Numbered from the stretch's first letter, positions 8,892-19,739 are shown. The stretch: 64,000 nucleotides of DNA from Desulfobacteraceae bacterium UBA2174 (GCA_002327445.1 DCWA01000041.1:1-64000); one strand, 5' to 3'. Notes: a model not told the origin generated them from the letters alone. Program-made: numbers and translations.

Positions 8892-10268
8892 CTAGGCAAG
8901 AAGCCCGGCCTGCTCGTCCAGGAAACGGTAGAGGGTGGCGCGTCCGACCCCAAGCATACGCGCGGCGCGAGATTTGTTACCGCCGGTTTCCCTCAGCGCC
9001 CGGATCACCGATTCCGGGGTCAGCTTGCGATCGGGGGCATCCAGACGGGAAACCGCTCCGGAACCGGGGATCGGTCTCCGGCGCGGAGTTCTTGTCCGCT
9101 GGTAGGAGATCAGCTCCAGCGGCAGGTTGCGGGGGGTGATGGGGCGTCCGCCGGACTTGACGATGGCGAAGTGGATGGCGTTTTGCAGCTCTCGGACATT
9201 GCCCGGCCAATGGTAGTCCATCAGCACCGACAAGGTCTCCCGCGTGACGTGGGGCGCCTTGTGGCCGTAGCGCTCCCGCGCCTCCGCCAGGAAGTGGTCC
9301 ACCAGCAGCGGAATGTCGTTCTTGCGCTCCCGCAGGGGCGGCAGATGGATCGGAATCACGTTCAGCCGGTAGTAGAGATCGTCACGGAAACGCCCCTCCT
9401 CGACTTCCGTCTTCAGGTCCTTGTTGGTGGCACTGATGATCTTGACGGACACCGAGATCTCCTTCTCGCCGCCCACCCGTAAAAAGCGCCCCTCCTGGAG
9501 AAAACGCAGCAGCTTGACCTGCATCGGCTTGGAAAGTTCGCCAATTTCGTCGAGAAAAATCGATCCGCCGTCCGCCAGTTCGAAGCGTCCCTTCTTGTCG
9601 CGCACCGCGCCTGAAAAGGCGCCCTTGACATGGCCGAACAGTTCGCTCTCGATGAGATTTTCCGGTAATGCCCCGCAGTTGATGGGCACGAAGGGCGCCC
9701 CGGCGCGGTGGCTCTCGGTGTGAATCGCCGTGGCCACCAGCTCCTTGCCGGTACCGGTCTCGCCGCAGATGTGAACAGGGTAATCGTAGGCCGCCACGTC
9801 GATGATCTGTTGGAAGACGCTGAGCATCTTGACGTCCTGCCCCACCATGTTGGCAAAGCTCGTCAGCTTGTGGGCCTGGATCTGGAGCGCCAGGATGTCG
9901 GTAACATCGCGAAAGCTGGCCACCACGCCGATGGGCAGTCCGTCGTCGCCGTTCATCAGGGTCACGGACATCTCCAGCCGCCGGGGCTCGCCGTTGCGTC
10001 GCGCGATGGTAATGGCGTATTCGCAGTGCTCCGGCAGCGCCGGCCGGGGTTCGCAGAAGCTGCACTTGTCGCCGCAAAAAGGAGCGCCGAAGGCATCGTG
10101 ACAGTCCTTCCCCAGGACCTCCTGGCGGGAGAATCCGGTAATGCGCTCGGCTTCGGTGTTGAAGAAGAAGATCCGTCGCTGCATGTCGTGGGCGATGATC
10201 CCCTCCTTCAAATTGTCGAGTATCCGTTCCAGGTTGGCCCGGTTGGCAGTGATCTGATCCAAGGGCAC
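8892..10268 (-). CDS. PAS-domain sigma-54-dependent transcriptional activator
   Basis: This 458-residue regulator has a PAS domain at about 10-125, an AAA+ sigma-54 interaction domain at about 140-375 and a Fis-type helix-turn-helix at the end (NKSRAARMLGVGRATLYRFL). The Walker A is GETGTGKE (169-176) and the Walker B is SIFLDE (236-241). The sigma-54-contacting loop reads GAFSGA (216-221) where most members have GAFTGA. The PAS domain holds a cysteine cluster (C56, C65, C69, C72, C82) that could bind a metal or Fe-S centre or sense redox state. The start is GTG. It is convergent with cooS and may control genes for CO or redox metabolism; the target is unknown. Confidence 0.92.
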   Translation of the reverse strand: MPLDQITANRANLERILDNLKEGIIAHDMQRRIFFFNTEAERITGFSRQEVLGKDCHDAFGAPFCGDKCSFCEPRPALPEHCEYAITIARRNGEPRRLEMSVTLMNGDDGLPIGVVASFRDVTDILALQIQAHKLTSFANMVGQDVKMLSVFQQIIDVAAYDYPVHICGETGTGKELVATAIHTESHRAGAPFVPINCGALPENLIESELFGHVKGAFSGAVRDKKGRFELADGGSIFLDEIGELSKPMQVKLLRFLQEGRFLRVGGEKEISVSVKIISATNKDLKTEVEEGRFRDDLYYRLNVIPIHLPPLRERKNDIPLLVDHFLAEARERYGHKAPHVTRETLSVLMDYHWPGNVRELQNAIHFAIVKSGGRPITPRNLPLELISYQRTRTPRRRPIPGSGAVSRLDAPDRKLTPESVIRALRETGGNKSRAARMLGVGRATLYRFLDEQAGLLA

Positions 10269-10452
10269 GGCGCGGCTGTCCTCTCTGTAACTGGAAGTGG
10301 GGCCAAGCGAGGCAATGCGGTGGCGGCAGGGGCCTGGGGGCTCTTTCCAACACCCGGGGCAGACGGTGCCGCGACAAAAGGCAAAACGCCCCTGATAAAT
10401 CCTGAATGCGCTTCAATACCGGAAGTTTAGTGCAAAGTCAATCCCGGCCGCC

Positions 10453-10482
10453 TTGACAGGGTCAGGCACGGCCAATTATAAA
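10453..10482 (+). promoter_or_regulatory. Sigma-70-type promoter for mlaA
   Basis: TTGACA (10453-10458), an 18-bp spacer and TATAAA (10477-10482) lie about 80 bp before the mlaA start. The 294-bp gap between the regulator and mlaA holds nothing else that I recognise. Confidence 0.6.
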
Positions 10483-10562
10483 GAAAAACGGTTTGCCCAT
10501 CCGCCGGTCGGCAGGTGCCGCGGGCAAACGATCAATTTGACCTTCGATCACAGGAGAAGTGC

Positions 10563-11309
10563 ATGCGCAGGCACAGGACCCATCAGAGGAGCGGGCAATG
10601 GATGGCAGTGGCGATCGGGTTCTTCCTTCTCGCATCGATCGGTACGGCGGCGGCTCAGGATCCCTTCGAGGATCTGAACAAACAGTTCGAAACCCGCCAG
10701 GCGCGGATCGCGGACCCGCTGGAGCCGTGGAACCGTTTGATGTTCGAGGTCAACGACAAGCTGTACTTCTACGTCCTCAAACCGCTGGCCAGGGGCTACA
10801 AGGCTGTCGTGCCCGAACCGGCGCGACTCGGCGTGCGCAACTTCTTCACCAACCTGGAGGCGCCGCTGCGTTTCACCGCCTGCCTGCTTCAGGGAAAGGG
10901 TCACCAGGCGGGCCTCGAACTGTCGTCTTTCGTCATCAACTCCACCTTCGGTCTCCTCGGCCTGTTCACCCCCGCCGACCGGGAATCGACACTGGCCAAC
11001 CTTCCCGAGGAGGACTTGGGCCAAAGCTTCGCCGTCTGGGGCGTCGGTCACGGCCCGTACCTCGTCTGGCCCCTCCTGGGGCCCTCTTCCCTGCGCGACA
11101 GCGTGGGGCTCGCCGGCGGCTATTTTCTCGATCCCTTCACCTATGTCGACCCCTGGGAAGCCTACTTGATCGCCTTGGGAATCAACACGGTGAACCGCAC
11201 CTCCCTGCACCTTGGCGAATACGAAGCATTCAAAAAGGATGCCGTGACCCCCTACGAGGCCATGCGGGACATCTACGTGCAGTACCGGCAGCGTCAGGTG
11301 GCGCGGTAA
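10563..11309 (+). CDS. mlaA: MlaA/VacJ family outer-membrane lipid-asymmetry protein
   Basis: This 248-residue protein has the MlaA core: DPLEPWNRLMFEVNDKLY, FFTNLEAPLRF, FVINSTFGLLGLFTPAD, GVGHGPYLVWPLLGPSSLRD and TYVDPW. MlaA sits in the outer membrane and extracts misplaced phospholipids for return to the inner membrane. The ATG chosen follows ACAGGAG. The N-terminus is a Sec signal (hydrophobic core about 14-28) ending TAAAQ, and it has no lipobox cysteine. It is therefore predicted to be released by signal peptidase I, not lipidated as in E. coli. No mlaBCDEF genes are nearby. Confidence 0.9.
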   Translation: MRRHRTHQRSGQWMAVAIGFFLLASIGTAAAQDPFEDLNKQFETRQARIADPLEPWNRLMFEVNDKLYFYVLKPLARGYKAVVPEPARLGVRNFFTNLEAPLRFTACLLQGKGHQAGLELSSFVINSTFGLLGLFTPADRESTLANLPEEDLGQSFAVWGVGHGPYLVWPLLGPSSLRDSVGLAGGYFLDPFTYVDPWEAYLIALGINTVNRTSLHLGEYEAFKKDAVTPYEAMRDIYVQYRQRQVAR

Positions 11310-11322
11310 CCCGTTTTCACGG

Positions 11323-12261
<939 letters not shown>

Positions 12262-12480
12262 GATCATTGTTCCTTTGGATATCGTGGTTCGCAAATGACC
12301 CCGGGCTCCCGTCCCCCCATTCCCGGGACGGCCGTCTGATGGTAGCAAGAGGCCGGCCGGAGGTCCAGGGGCTTGACAAAACAGGCGATCCGAATAAGGT
12401 AAGGTTCGCCGGGGTGCCTGGGCCGGGGGTGGACTCTGTGGCGATAACGGCGCCCAAACTCACACAAGGGGAGAAGGACG

Positions 12481-14070
12481 TTGAACGAAATCAAGGTGCT
12501 CGTCAGTGACAATCTCGACCCCAGCGGCATCGAGATGTTGGCCGCAGCCAAGGGCATCACGGTGGACGTCAAGACCGGGCAGTCGCCCGAGGCCCTCCAA
12601 TCGATCATCGGCGATTACGAGGGACTGGTGATCCGCAGTTCCACCAAGGTGAACGCCGATCTCTTGGCCGCGGCCCGGCGGCTCAAGGTGGTGGGGCGCG
12701 CCGGTATCGGCCTGGACAACGTGGATATCGCCGAGGCCACGCGCCGCGGCATAGTGGTGATGAACACACCGGACGGCAACGTGGTCACCACCGCCGAGCA
12801 TGCCGTGGCCATGATCCTCTCTCTCACCCGCAATATCCCGCAGGGGACCGCTTCCCTCAAGGAGGGGCGCTGGGACAAAAAAAAGCTTCAGGGACGCGAG
12901 CTGTTCAACAAGTTCGCCGGGGTGATCGGGTTCGGCAAGATCGGCTCCATCGTCGCCGACCGGTTGCGGGGCCTGAAGATGCGCGTGCTGGTGCACGACC
13001 CCTTCGTGCGGCCGGAACAAATCGAGAAGGCCGGCTTCCAGCCGGTGCCCTTTAACGACCTGCTGGCCCAGGCGGACTACATCACCGTCCACGTGCCCAA
13101 GCTCAAGGAGACGATGAACCTGCTGGACGCCGCCGCGTTCGCCCGGATGAAGGACGGGGTGATGGTGGTCAACTGCGCCCGGGGTGGCATCGTCAACGAG
13201 GCCGATCTGCTGGCGGCCCTTCAATCGGGGAAAGTGGCGGGGGCAGCCCTGGACGTCTTCGCCACCGAACCGCCGGGCCAAAGCGAACTGGTCGCCCATC
13301 CCCATGTCATCTGCACGCCCCACCTGGGTGCCTCCACCAAGGAGGCCCAGACCAACGTGGCCGTGGCCGTGGCCCGGCAGTTCATCGCGTTTTTCCAGAA
13401 CGGCACCATCATCAACGCCGTCAACGCCCCGGCGGTAACCGGCGACCAGTTGGTCCAGCTCGGCCCCCTGCTGTCCATGGGAGAGCAGATCGGCAGGCTC
13501 CAGGCCCAGCTCATCGAGGGGCCGATCACAGAGGTGGCCATCGAATTCGCGGGCGATTTCAGGGGGCTTGACCTGGCTCCGGTCACCACCGCCGTGCTGA
13601 AGGGACTGCTGACCCGGGAACTCAAGGACGATGTCAACTTTGTCAATGCCCCTGTCCTGGCGAAGAGCCGGGGCATCCGGGTCACCGAGTCCACCAGCAA
13701 CGAGTCCGAGGACTACGTCAACCTGGTACGGGTGCGGGTGGACACCGACACCACGAGCAGCAACGTGGCCGGCACGGTTTTCGGCAAACGGGACAGCCGG
13801 ATCGTCCGGATCAACAACTTCCGCCTGGAGATGATCCCCGAGGGTCACCTGGCCCTGATCTACAACATCGACAAGCCCGGTTCCATCGGCCAGATCGGCT
13901 CGACCCTGGGCCGCCACCAGATCAACATCGGTCGCATGCAGGTCGGCCAGGAGGAAGGCGGGGACCGCAACATCATCTTTTTGACCACGGACACGCCGAT
14001 TCCACCGGAAGTCATTGCGGAAATCAACGCCCTGTCACTGGTCAAGAGCGCCATCGCGCTGGAGTTCTGA
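12481..14070 (+). CDS. serA: D-3-phosphoglycerate dehydrogenase
   Basis: At 529 residues this has the long bacterial SerA architecture: substrate-binding and NAD domains, an allosteric substrate-binding (ASB) domain and a C-terminal ACT domain. It shows VGRAGIGLDNVDI, the Rossmann motif GFGKIGSIVADRL, VNCARGGIVNE, and CTPHLGASTKEAQ with the catalytic His. It commits 3-phosphoglycerate to serine. The start codon is TTG behind GGAGAAGGA. The end of the protein (LIYNIDKPGSIGQIGSTLG onward) is the ACT serine-sensing region, so feedback inhibition by serine is expected. A perfect TTGACA at 12373-12378 may mark its promoter. DUF1844 and ispE follow. Confidence 0.96.
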   Translation: MNEIKVLVSDNLDPSGIEMLAAAKGITVDVKTGQSPEALQSIIGDYEGLVIRSSTKVNADLLAAARRLKVVGRAGIGLDNVDIAEATRRGIVVMNTPDGNVVTTAEHAVAMILSLTRNIPQGTASLKEGRWDKKKLQGRELFNKFAGVIGFGKIGSIVADRLRGLKMRVLVHDPFVRPEQIEKAGFQPVPFNDLLAQADYITVHVPKLKETMNLLDAAAFARMKDGVMVVNCARGGIVNEADLLAALQSGKVAGAALDVFATEPPGQSELVAHPHVICTPHLGASTKEAQTNVAVAVARQFIAFFQNGTIINAVNAPAVTGDQLVQLGPLLSMGEQIGRLQAQLIEGPITEVAIEFAGDFRGLDLAPVTTAVLKGLLTRELKDDVNFVNAPVLAKSRGIRVTESTSNESEDYVNLVRVRVDTDTTSSNVAGTVFGKRDSRIVRINNFRLEMIPEGHLALIYNIDKPGSIGQIGSTLGRHQINIGRMQVGQEEGGDRNIIFLTTDTPIPPEVIAEINALSLVKSAIALEF

Positions 14071-14112
14071 CGGCGCTGGCCGCAGGCCCGACAGCGGTGT
14101 CAAGGGGGAGGC

Positions 14113-14427
14113 ATGACGGAAGAGGAGCGTTTCATTCTGAAGGATCAAGAACGCCGGGGCAAGGCGGGGGGCGAGACGTGCCTGCCGGAGGTGAGCTTTT
14201 CGACCTTCATCCTGTCCCTCAACGCCTCGGCGCTGGTCCACCTGGGCATCCTGGAAGACCCGGGCACCGGGCAGAGAACCAAGAATCTCGCCCTGGGAAA
14301 GCAAACCATCGACATCCTGGCGTTGCTGGAAGAAAAAACCCGGGGCAACCTCACGGCGGAGGAGGATGGTCTGCTCAAGAACCTCCTCTACGATCTGCGC
14401 CTGGTGTATGTGCGCGAAAAATGCTGA
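14113..14427 (+). CDS. DUF1844 domain protein
   Basis: This 104-residue soluble protein matches the DUF1844 pattern (SFSTFILSLNASALVHLG, then NLALGKQTIDILALLEEKT and LLYDLRLVYV). The family is widespread in deltaproteobacteria and has no known function. It lies 42 bp after serA, behind AAGGGGGAGG, and its 3-prime end overlaps the start of ispE by 20 bp, so the three genes probably share one transcript. Confidence 0.88.
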   Translation: MTEEERFILKDQERRGKAGGETCLPEVSFSTFILSLNASALVHLGILEDPGTGQRTKNLALGKQTIDILALLEEKTRGNLTAEEDGLLKNLLYDLRLVYVREKC

Positions 14428-15277
14428 CGGCGCCCGGTTGCGACTCCAAGCGCCGGCCAAGCTCAATCTTTACCTCGCGGTGACGGGGCGCCGCCCGGAT
14501 GGCTACCACGACATCGTTTCATTGATGGTCTGCGTGGGGCTCCATGACAGCCTGCGCGTAGACCTGGGCGCAAGGGGACTGACGGTGGCCTCCGGCGTCG
14601 CCGGAGTTCCCGACGACGAGACGAATCTGGCGCTGCGGGCGGCGCGGTTGTTCTTTGAAACCGTGGGCCGCCCGCCCAATGCGGCGATCCGAATTCGCAA
14701 ACGCATTCCGGTGGGCGCCGGCCTCGGCGGCGGCAGCAGCGACGCCGCCAGCATTCTCACGGGCCTCAATCGCCATTTCGGCGGTCCGCTGTCTCTGGAC
14801 GACCTGGAGCGGCTTGGCCTGAAACTGGGCGCCGACGTCCCCTTTTTCATCCGGGGCCGTCCCGCCCTGGCCACCGGGATCGGAGAACGGCTCTCCGCCT
14901 TCGAGAAACTGGCGCCGGCCAGCGTGCTCATCGTCCATCCAGCGGTTCGTTTGTCCACCGCCGAGGTCTATGGGTGCCTGAATTTGAGATTGACAACATG
15001 CGGGAAAAAACCTAAGGTTTTCGCTTCGAAGAGTCGGGTCTTCGATGCCTCTCAGTATCTTTGCAACGATCTGGAGGCCGTCGCCGGGAGTTTGCACCCG
15101 GTGATTCTGGAGACCAAGTCGAAGTTGCTGGCCTTGGGGGCCGACGGTGCGTCGATGACCGGCAGCGGTTCGGCGGTCTTCGGGTTGTTCAAGGATCCTT
15201 CTGCGGCGGGCTACGCCCGGGATCACTTTCCGAAACTTCGCGGTTGGCGGTTTTTCCTTACAAACTTGGTACTGTGA
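14408..15277 (+). CDS. ispE: 4-diphosphocytidyl-2-C-methyl-D-erythritol kinase
   Basis: This 289-residue GHMP-family kinase catalyses the fourth step of the MEP isoprenoid pathway. The N-terminus LQAPAKLNLYLAVTGRRPDGYH is diagnostic, and the ATP-binding loop PVGAGLGGGSSDAA lies near residue 108. A C-terminal GHMP motif (DGASMTGSGSAVFGLF) is present. The ATG at 14408 is the most likely start because it sits inside the DUF1844 gene and adds 14 residues before the conserved QAPAK; a TTG at 14438 is an alternative. tRNA-Gln follows within 50 bp. Confidence 0.93.
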   Translation: MCAKNADGARLRLQAPAKLNLYLAVTGRRPDGYHDIVSLMVCVGLHDSLRVDLGARGLTVASGVAGVPDDETNLALRAARLFFETVGRPPNAAIRIRKRIPVGAGLGGGSSDAASILTGLNRHFGGPLSLDDLERLGLKLGADVPFFIRGRPALATGIGERLSAFEKLAPASVLIVHPAVRLSTAEVYGCLNLRLTTCGKKPKVFASKSRVFDASQYLCNDLEAVAGSLHPVILETKSKLLALGADGASMTGSGSAVFGLFKDPSAAGYARDHFPKLRGWRFFLTNLVL

Positions 15278-15324
15278 GGCAAAGCCTGGCACTGTGGGTT
15301 TTTTGTTTTTTGGCCGGTCGCGTT

Positions 15325-15400
15325 TGGGGCGTCGTCAAGCGGCTAAGACACAGGATTTTGGTTCCTGCATTCGGAGGTTCGAATCCTCCCGCCCCAGCCA
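15325..15400 (+). tRNA. tRNA-Gln (anticodon TTG)
   Basis: This is a 76-base cloverleaf with a 7-pair acceptor stem TGGGGCG/CGCCCCA, D arm around GTCAAGCGGCTAAGAC, anticodon stem-loop CAGGA-TTTTGGT-TCCTG (anticodon TTG) and T arm GGAGG-TTCGAAT-CCTCC. The discriminator base is G and CCA is encoded. It lies between ispE and prs and is probably cotranscribed with them. Confidence 0.97.
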
Positions 15401-15463
15401 GCATGCACGGTGACGATAGATATCGGTGCGCAATATGCCGGGAGATTTGGATTGGACCCTATA

Positions 15464-16402
15464 ATGAAAGATTTCGCCATCTTCGCCGGCAACTCCAACC
15501 CGGTGTTGGCGCAAAAAATTTGCGACTACCTTGGCGTTCCCCTCGGCAAGGCCAAGATTCAGACCTTCAGCGACGGGGAAATTCAAGTCGAAATCAAGGA
15601 AAATGTCCGCATCAAGGATGTTTTCGTCATCCAGTCCACCTGCCCCCCCGTCAGCCACAACCTGATGGAACTGCTGTTGATGATCGACGCGTTCAAACGC
15701 GCCTCGTGCCGGCGCATCTGCGCGGTAATTCCCTATTACGGCTATGCCCGGCAGGACAAGAAGGTGACGCCGCGGGTTCCGATCAGCGCCAAGCTGGTGG
15801 CCAACCTGCTCACCCATGCCGGCGCCAACCGGATTATCAGCATGGATCTCCATGCCGCCCAGATCCAGGGATTCTTTGACATCCCGGTGGACCATCTGTT
15901 TGCCGCGCCGGTAATCCTCGATTTCATCAAGCGCCATTTCGACACCAACCTGGTGGTGGTTTCTCCGGACGCCGGCGGCGCCGAAAGAGCCCGGGCCTAT
16001 GCCAAACGGCTCGGCTGCGCCATGGCGGTAGTGGACAAACGCCGGGACCGCCCCAACGTGGCCCACGCCATGGCCGTCATCGGCGATGTCAACGGCAAAA
16101 CGGCCGTGATTCTCGACGACATGGTCGACACGGCCGGCACCCTCACCGAAGCAGCCGGAGCCCTGATCGAAAAGGGGGCCACGGAGGTGTACGCCTGCTG
16201 CAGCCACCCCGTCCTCTCGGGGCCGGCCGTCGACCGCATCTCGTCTTCCCCGATCCGCCAGGTGATCGTCACCGATACGATTCCGTTGAGCGAACGAGCC
16301 ATCGCCACGGGACGCTTCCAGGTCCTCTCCATCGCCGAACTGATGGGAGAAGCCATTATCCGGAGCTACAACGGAGATTCTGTCACTTCTTTGTTTGTTT
16401 GA
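15464..16402 (+). CDS. prs: Ribose-phosphate pyrophosphokinase
   Basis: This 312-residue enzyme makes PRPP from ribose 5-phosphate and ATP for purine, pyrimidine, histidine and tryptophan synthesis. It shows FSDGEIQVEI, YYGYARQDKK, the metal-binding MDLHAAQIQGFFDIPVDH, and the PRPP loop AVILDDMVDTAGTL. The start is the ATG before KDFAIFAGNSN; a frame extending 18 codons upstream runs into the tRNA region and is unlikely. rplY and pth follow, the usual deltaproteobacterial order. Confidence 0.96.
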   Translation: MKDFAIFAGNSNPVLAQKICDYLGVPLGKAKIQTFSDGEIQVEIKENVRIKDVFVIQSTCPPVSHNLMELLLMIDAFKRASCRRICAVIPYYGYARQDKKVTPRVPISAKLVANLLTHAGANRIISMDLHAAQIQGFFDIPVDHLFAAPVILDFIKRHFDTNLVVVSPDAGGAERARAYAKRLGCAMAVVDKRRDRPNVAHAMAVIGDVNGKTAVILDDMVDTAGTLTEAAGALIEKGATEVYACCSHPVLSGPAVDRISSSPIRQVIVTDTIPLSERAIATGRFQVLSIAELMGEAIIRSYNGDSVTSLFV

Positions 16403-16430
16403 AGGCATCATCGTCAAGGAGGAACACATT

Positions 16431-17069
16431 TTGGAATTCATTGCCCTGTCAACCAAGCCCCGCACCCGAACCGGCAAGGGAGGCGCCCGTACCCTTCGAC
16501 GGGAGGGACGGATCCCGGCTGTCCTATACGGCCCGAACACCGAAACCCGAATGCTGTCATTGGATGCGGCCGAACTGGAAATCAACCTCAAAAAGCATCC
16601 GGCGTCCATGTCGGTATTCAAGCTGGCCCTCACCGACGATACCGGAGAAACAGAAAACCTGGCGATGCTCAAGGAGCTGCAGGACGATTCGATCACCGGC
16701 GCCCTGCTGCACGCGGATTTCTACCGCATCGACATGGACCGCAAGGTCATGGTGCGCGTGCCGGTAGCCATCACCGGCAAGTCCAAGGGAGTGGAACTTG
16801 GCGGCGTGCTCCAGATCATTCGCCGTGAATTGCCGGTGCTGTGTCTGCCGGACCGGATTCCCCGGAAAATCGAGATCGACATCACCGAACTCGGCGTGGG
16901 TGAAGCCGTGCACGTGGAAGACCTCCAGCTCGGTGATGATGTGGAAATCCCGCACGATATCAATTTCACCGTGGTGACGGTCCTCAGCACCCGCAAGGCG
17001 GAACCCGGCGCCGAAGGAGAGGAAGGCGCGGCGGAAGCGGAAGGCGAGGGAGAAAAGGCCGAGGCGTAA
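16431..17069 (+). CDS. rplY: 50S ribosomal protein L25 (CTC/TL5 form)
   Basis: This 212-residue protein is the long two-domain L25. The N-terminal 5S-rRNA-binding domain (RTRTGKGGARTLRREGRIPAVLYG) is followed by a TL5-type beta domain and an acidic, low-complexity tail (GAEGEEGAAEAEGEGEKAEA). The start is a TTG 8 bp after AAGGAGG; longer starts would overlap prs without a ribosome site. pth begins 3 bp after its stop, so the two are coupled. Confidence 0.93.
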   Translation: MEFIALSTKPRTRTGKGGARTLRREGRIPAVLYGPNTETRMLSLDAAELEINLKKHPASMSVFKLALTDDTGETENLAMLKELQDDSITGALLHADFYRIDMDRKVMVRVPVAITGKSKGVELGGVLQIIRRELPVLCLPDRIPRKIEIDITELGVGEAVHVEDLQLGDDVEIPHDINFTVVTVLSTRKAEPGAEGEEGAAEAEGEGEKAEA

Positions 17070-17072
17070 CCC

Positions 17073-17669
17073 TTGGACGGGCGGATCGAGACGCCTGCCC
17101 GATACCTTGTTGCGGGCTTGGGCAATCCGGGAGTCCGGTATGCCGCCACGCGCCACAACATCGGCTTCCGGGTGGTGGCCGCCCTGGCAGGGTCCGCCGC
17201 CATCCAATTGCACTGCGGCAACCGGGATATCCGCTGGGGCCGGGGCCGCATCTCTGGCAAGGAGGTCATTCTCGCCCAGCCCCTGGCTTACATGAACCGT
17301 TGCGGCCCGCCGATCCGGCTGCTCATGGAGGAACAACAGATTGGTCGCGAGGCGCTGTTCGTCATCCATGACGACCTCGACCTTGCGTTTGGCAGATTCA
17401 AAATCAAAGAGAAAGGGGGCGATGGGGGACACAGAGGAATTCGGTCGTTGATCGATGCCCTGGGCAACGGCGATTTCGGCCGGCTGCGCATCGGCATCGG
17501 CCGGCCCGCAAGCGACATCGAGATAGTGGACTACGTGCTGGGCGATTTTTTTCCGGACGAAGCCCGGACGTTGAACGCAATCATCGATCACGCCTGCGAG
17601 GCGGTCACCACCGTTCTGACCGCTGGGATCAGGACGGCGATGAACAGATTCAACATGCGCGAACCGTAA
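17073..17669 (+). CDS. pth: Peptidyl-tRNA hydrolase
   Basis: This 198-residue enzyme recycles peptidyl-tRNA. It shows [18 protein letters not shown], which contains the catalytic His, then [12 protein letters not shown] and [27 protein letters not shown]. The initiation codon is TTG, 3 bp after the rplY stop. It has normal length and an intact active site. Confidence 0.95.
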   Translation: MDGRIETPARYLVAGLGNPGVRYAATRHNIGFRVVAALAGSAAIQLHCGNRDIRWGRGRISGKEVILAQPLAYMNRCGPPIRLLMEEQQIGREALFVIHDDLDLAFGRFKIKEKGGDGGHRGIRSLIDALGNGDFGRLRIGIGRPASDIEIVDYVLGDFFPDEARTLNAIIDHACEAVTTVLTAGIRTAMNRFNMREP

Positions 17670-17695
17670 TTCAAGCCAGGGATAGGGAGGAAAGA

Positions 17696-19711
17696 ATGGA
17701 CGTCTTGTTGAAGAACATTCCGTTGGTTTGTACCTTTGTCGGTCTCTTGGGCGTCATCTATGCGATTCTGGTTGCCGGCGTCGTCAAGGGTGCTCCGGCA
17801 GGCAACGAGAAGATGCAGGAAATTGCCAACGCCATCAAGGAAGGCGCCATCGCGTACCTGAACCGCCAGATGAAGTCCATGGGGATCACGGGCATCGTCA
17901 TTTTCATCGTCATCTTCGCCACCATGGGCGCCAAGACCGCCATCGGCTTCATGGTCGGGGCGGTCGCTTCGTTTTTGGCCGGCTATATCGGCATGCGGGT
18001 ATCGGTGCTGGCCAATGTCCGCACCGCCGAAGCTTCCAAAAAGGGCATGGCCGCAGGCCTGTCCATGGCCTTCAAAGGCGGATCGGTCACCGGCATGATC
18101 GTCGCCGGGCTGGCCCTGACCTCGGTGGCCGGCTATTATTACTTCACCCATGATGTCATGGCCCTGGTGGCCCTCGGCTTCGGGGGCAGCTTGATCTCGA
18201 TCTTTGCCCGCTTGGGCGGCGGCATCTTCACCAAGGGCGCCGACGTCGGCGCCGACCTGGTTGGCAAGGTCGAAGCCGGCATTCCCGAAGACGACCCGCG
18301 CAACCCGGCCACCATCGCCGACAACGTGGGCGACAACGTGGGCGACTGCGCCGGCATGGCCGCCGACCTGTTCGAGACCTACGCCGTCACCGCCGTGGCC
18401 GCCATGCTCATCGGCCACCTGCTCTTCCCCAAAATTCAAATCGCCACCGAGTTTCCGCTGGTTTTGGGCGCGATTTCCATCATCGCCTCGATCATCGCCG
18501 TTTTCTTCGTGCGGTTGGGCAGCAGTGGCTACATCATGGGCGCCCTGTACAAGGGGATGTTCGGTGCAGCCATCATCGCGGCGGTGGCCTTCTACTTCGC
18601 CACCACGCGTTACATGGCTGGATTCACTGAATTTTCGGCCTTGAATATCTATTACTGCACCCTGGTCGGTCTCATTCTCACGGTGGTGATCGTCATCATC
18701 ACCGAGTACTACACCGGCAAGTACGGCCCGGTGCGCGGCATTGCCGAAGCTTCCACCACCGGTCACGGCACCAACATCATCGCCGGTCTGGCCGTTTCCA
18801 TGCAGGCGACCGCTCTGCCCGTGCTGGCCATCTGCCTGAGCATCTACCTGGCCTTCAACTTTGCCGGCCTCTACGGCATCGCCATGGCCGCTATGAGCAT
18901 GCTCTCCATGACCGGCATGGTCATCGCCATCGACGCCTATGGCCCGATCACCGACAACGCCGGCGGGATCGCCGAGATGGCCGGGATGGATGACAGCGTA
19001 CGCGCCGTCACCGATCCGCTGGACGCCGTGGGCAACACCACCAAGGCCGTCACCAAGGGCTACGCCATCGGCTCGGCCGGCCTGGCCGCGCTGGTGCTCT
19101 TTGCCGCCTACGTCCAAGAGTTCACCATCCAGGGTGGCAAGGATGCGGCTGCCATCAAGTTCGACCTTTCCGACGTCGACGTCATCATCGGTCTGTTCAT
19201 CGGCGGCCTGCTGCCGTACCTGTTCGCCTCCATCGCCATGAAGGCGGTCGGCAATGCCGGTGGCGCTGTGGTTGACGAGGTTCGTCGTCAATTCCGCGAG
19301 ATTCCGGGAATCATGGAGTACAAGGCCAAACCGGATTACGGCGCATGCGTCGACATCGTGACCAAGTACGCCCTGAAGGAAATGATGATCCCGGCCCTGC
19401 TTCCGGTCATCGCCCCGCTGCTGGTGGGCTTCCTGCTGGGCAAGGTCGCCCTGGGCGGCTTGCTGATCGGCTCCATCGTCACCGGCGTCTTCGTGGCCAT
19501 CTCGATGACCACCGGCGGCGCGGCCTGGGACAACGCCAAGAAGTACATTGAAGACGGCAACCTGGGTGGCAAGGGATCCGACGCCCACAAGGCGGCGGTC
19601 ACCGGCGACACCGTGGGCGACCCGTACAAGGATACGGCCGGCCCGGCGATCAACCCGATGATCAAGATCCTCAACGTGGTGGCATTGCTGATGGTTCCGT
19701 TCCTGCTCTAA
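17696..19711 (+). CDS. hppA: Membrane proton-pumping pyrophosphatase, potassium-independent type
   Basis: This 671-residue protein with about 16 membrane segments hydrolyses pyrophosphate and pumps protons. Active-site motifs are present: [40 protein letters not shown] and, near the end, [15 protein letters not shown]. The position that separates the subfamilies reads GNTTK ([17 protein letters not shown]); a Lys here marks potassium-independent H+-PPases, whereas potassium-dependent ones have Ala. The ATG follows ATAGGGAGGAA. In sulfate reducers it salvages energy from the pyrophosphate made during sulfate activation. A strong terminator follows. Confidence 0.96.
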   Translation: MDVLLKNIPLVCTFVGLLGVIYAILVAGVVKGAPAGNEKMQEIANAIKEGAIAYLNRQMKSMGITGIVIFIVIFATMGAKTAIGFMVGAVASFLAGYIGMRVSVLANVRTAEASKKGMAAGLSMAFKGGSVTGMIVAGLALTSVAGYYYFTHDVMALVALGFGGSLISIFARLGGGIFTKGADVGADLVGKVEAGIPEDDPRNPATIADNVGDNVGDCAGMAADLFETYAVTAVAAMLIGHLLFPKIQIATEFPLVLGAISIIASIIAVFFVRLGSSGYIMGALYKGMFGAAIIAAVAFYFATTRYMAGFTEFSALNIYYCTLVGLILTVVIVIITEYYTGKYGPVRGIAEASTTGHGTNIIAGLAVSMQATALPVLAICLSIYLAFNFAGLYGIAMAAMSMLSMTGMVIAIDAYGPITDNAGGIAEMAGMDDSVRAVTDPLDAVGNTTKAVTKGYAIGSAGLAALVLFAAYVQEFTIQGGKDAAAIKFDLSDVDVIIGLFIGGLLPYLFASIAMKAVGNAGGAVVDEVRRQFREIPGIMEYKAKPDYGACVDIVTKYALKEMMIPALLPVIAPLLVGFLLGKVALGGLLIGSIVTGVFVAISMTTGGAAWDNAKKYIEDGNLGGKGSDAHKAAVTGDTVGDPYKDTAGPAINPMIKILNVVALLMVPFLL

Positions 19712-19739
19712 GCCGCTGCGGTCATCGCTGGACAAACTG

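Noticed and set aside
12373..12378. TTGACA before serA as a full promoter
   Set aside because: No -10 hexamer better than 3/6 at 16-18 bp, so it is mentioned only as a hint under serA.
15286..15310. Possible sigma-54 promoter (TGGCAC...TTTTT) before tRNA-Gln
   Set aside because: The -12 GC element is missing at the required spacing, and a tRNA/prs unit is an unlikely target. Treated as chance.
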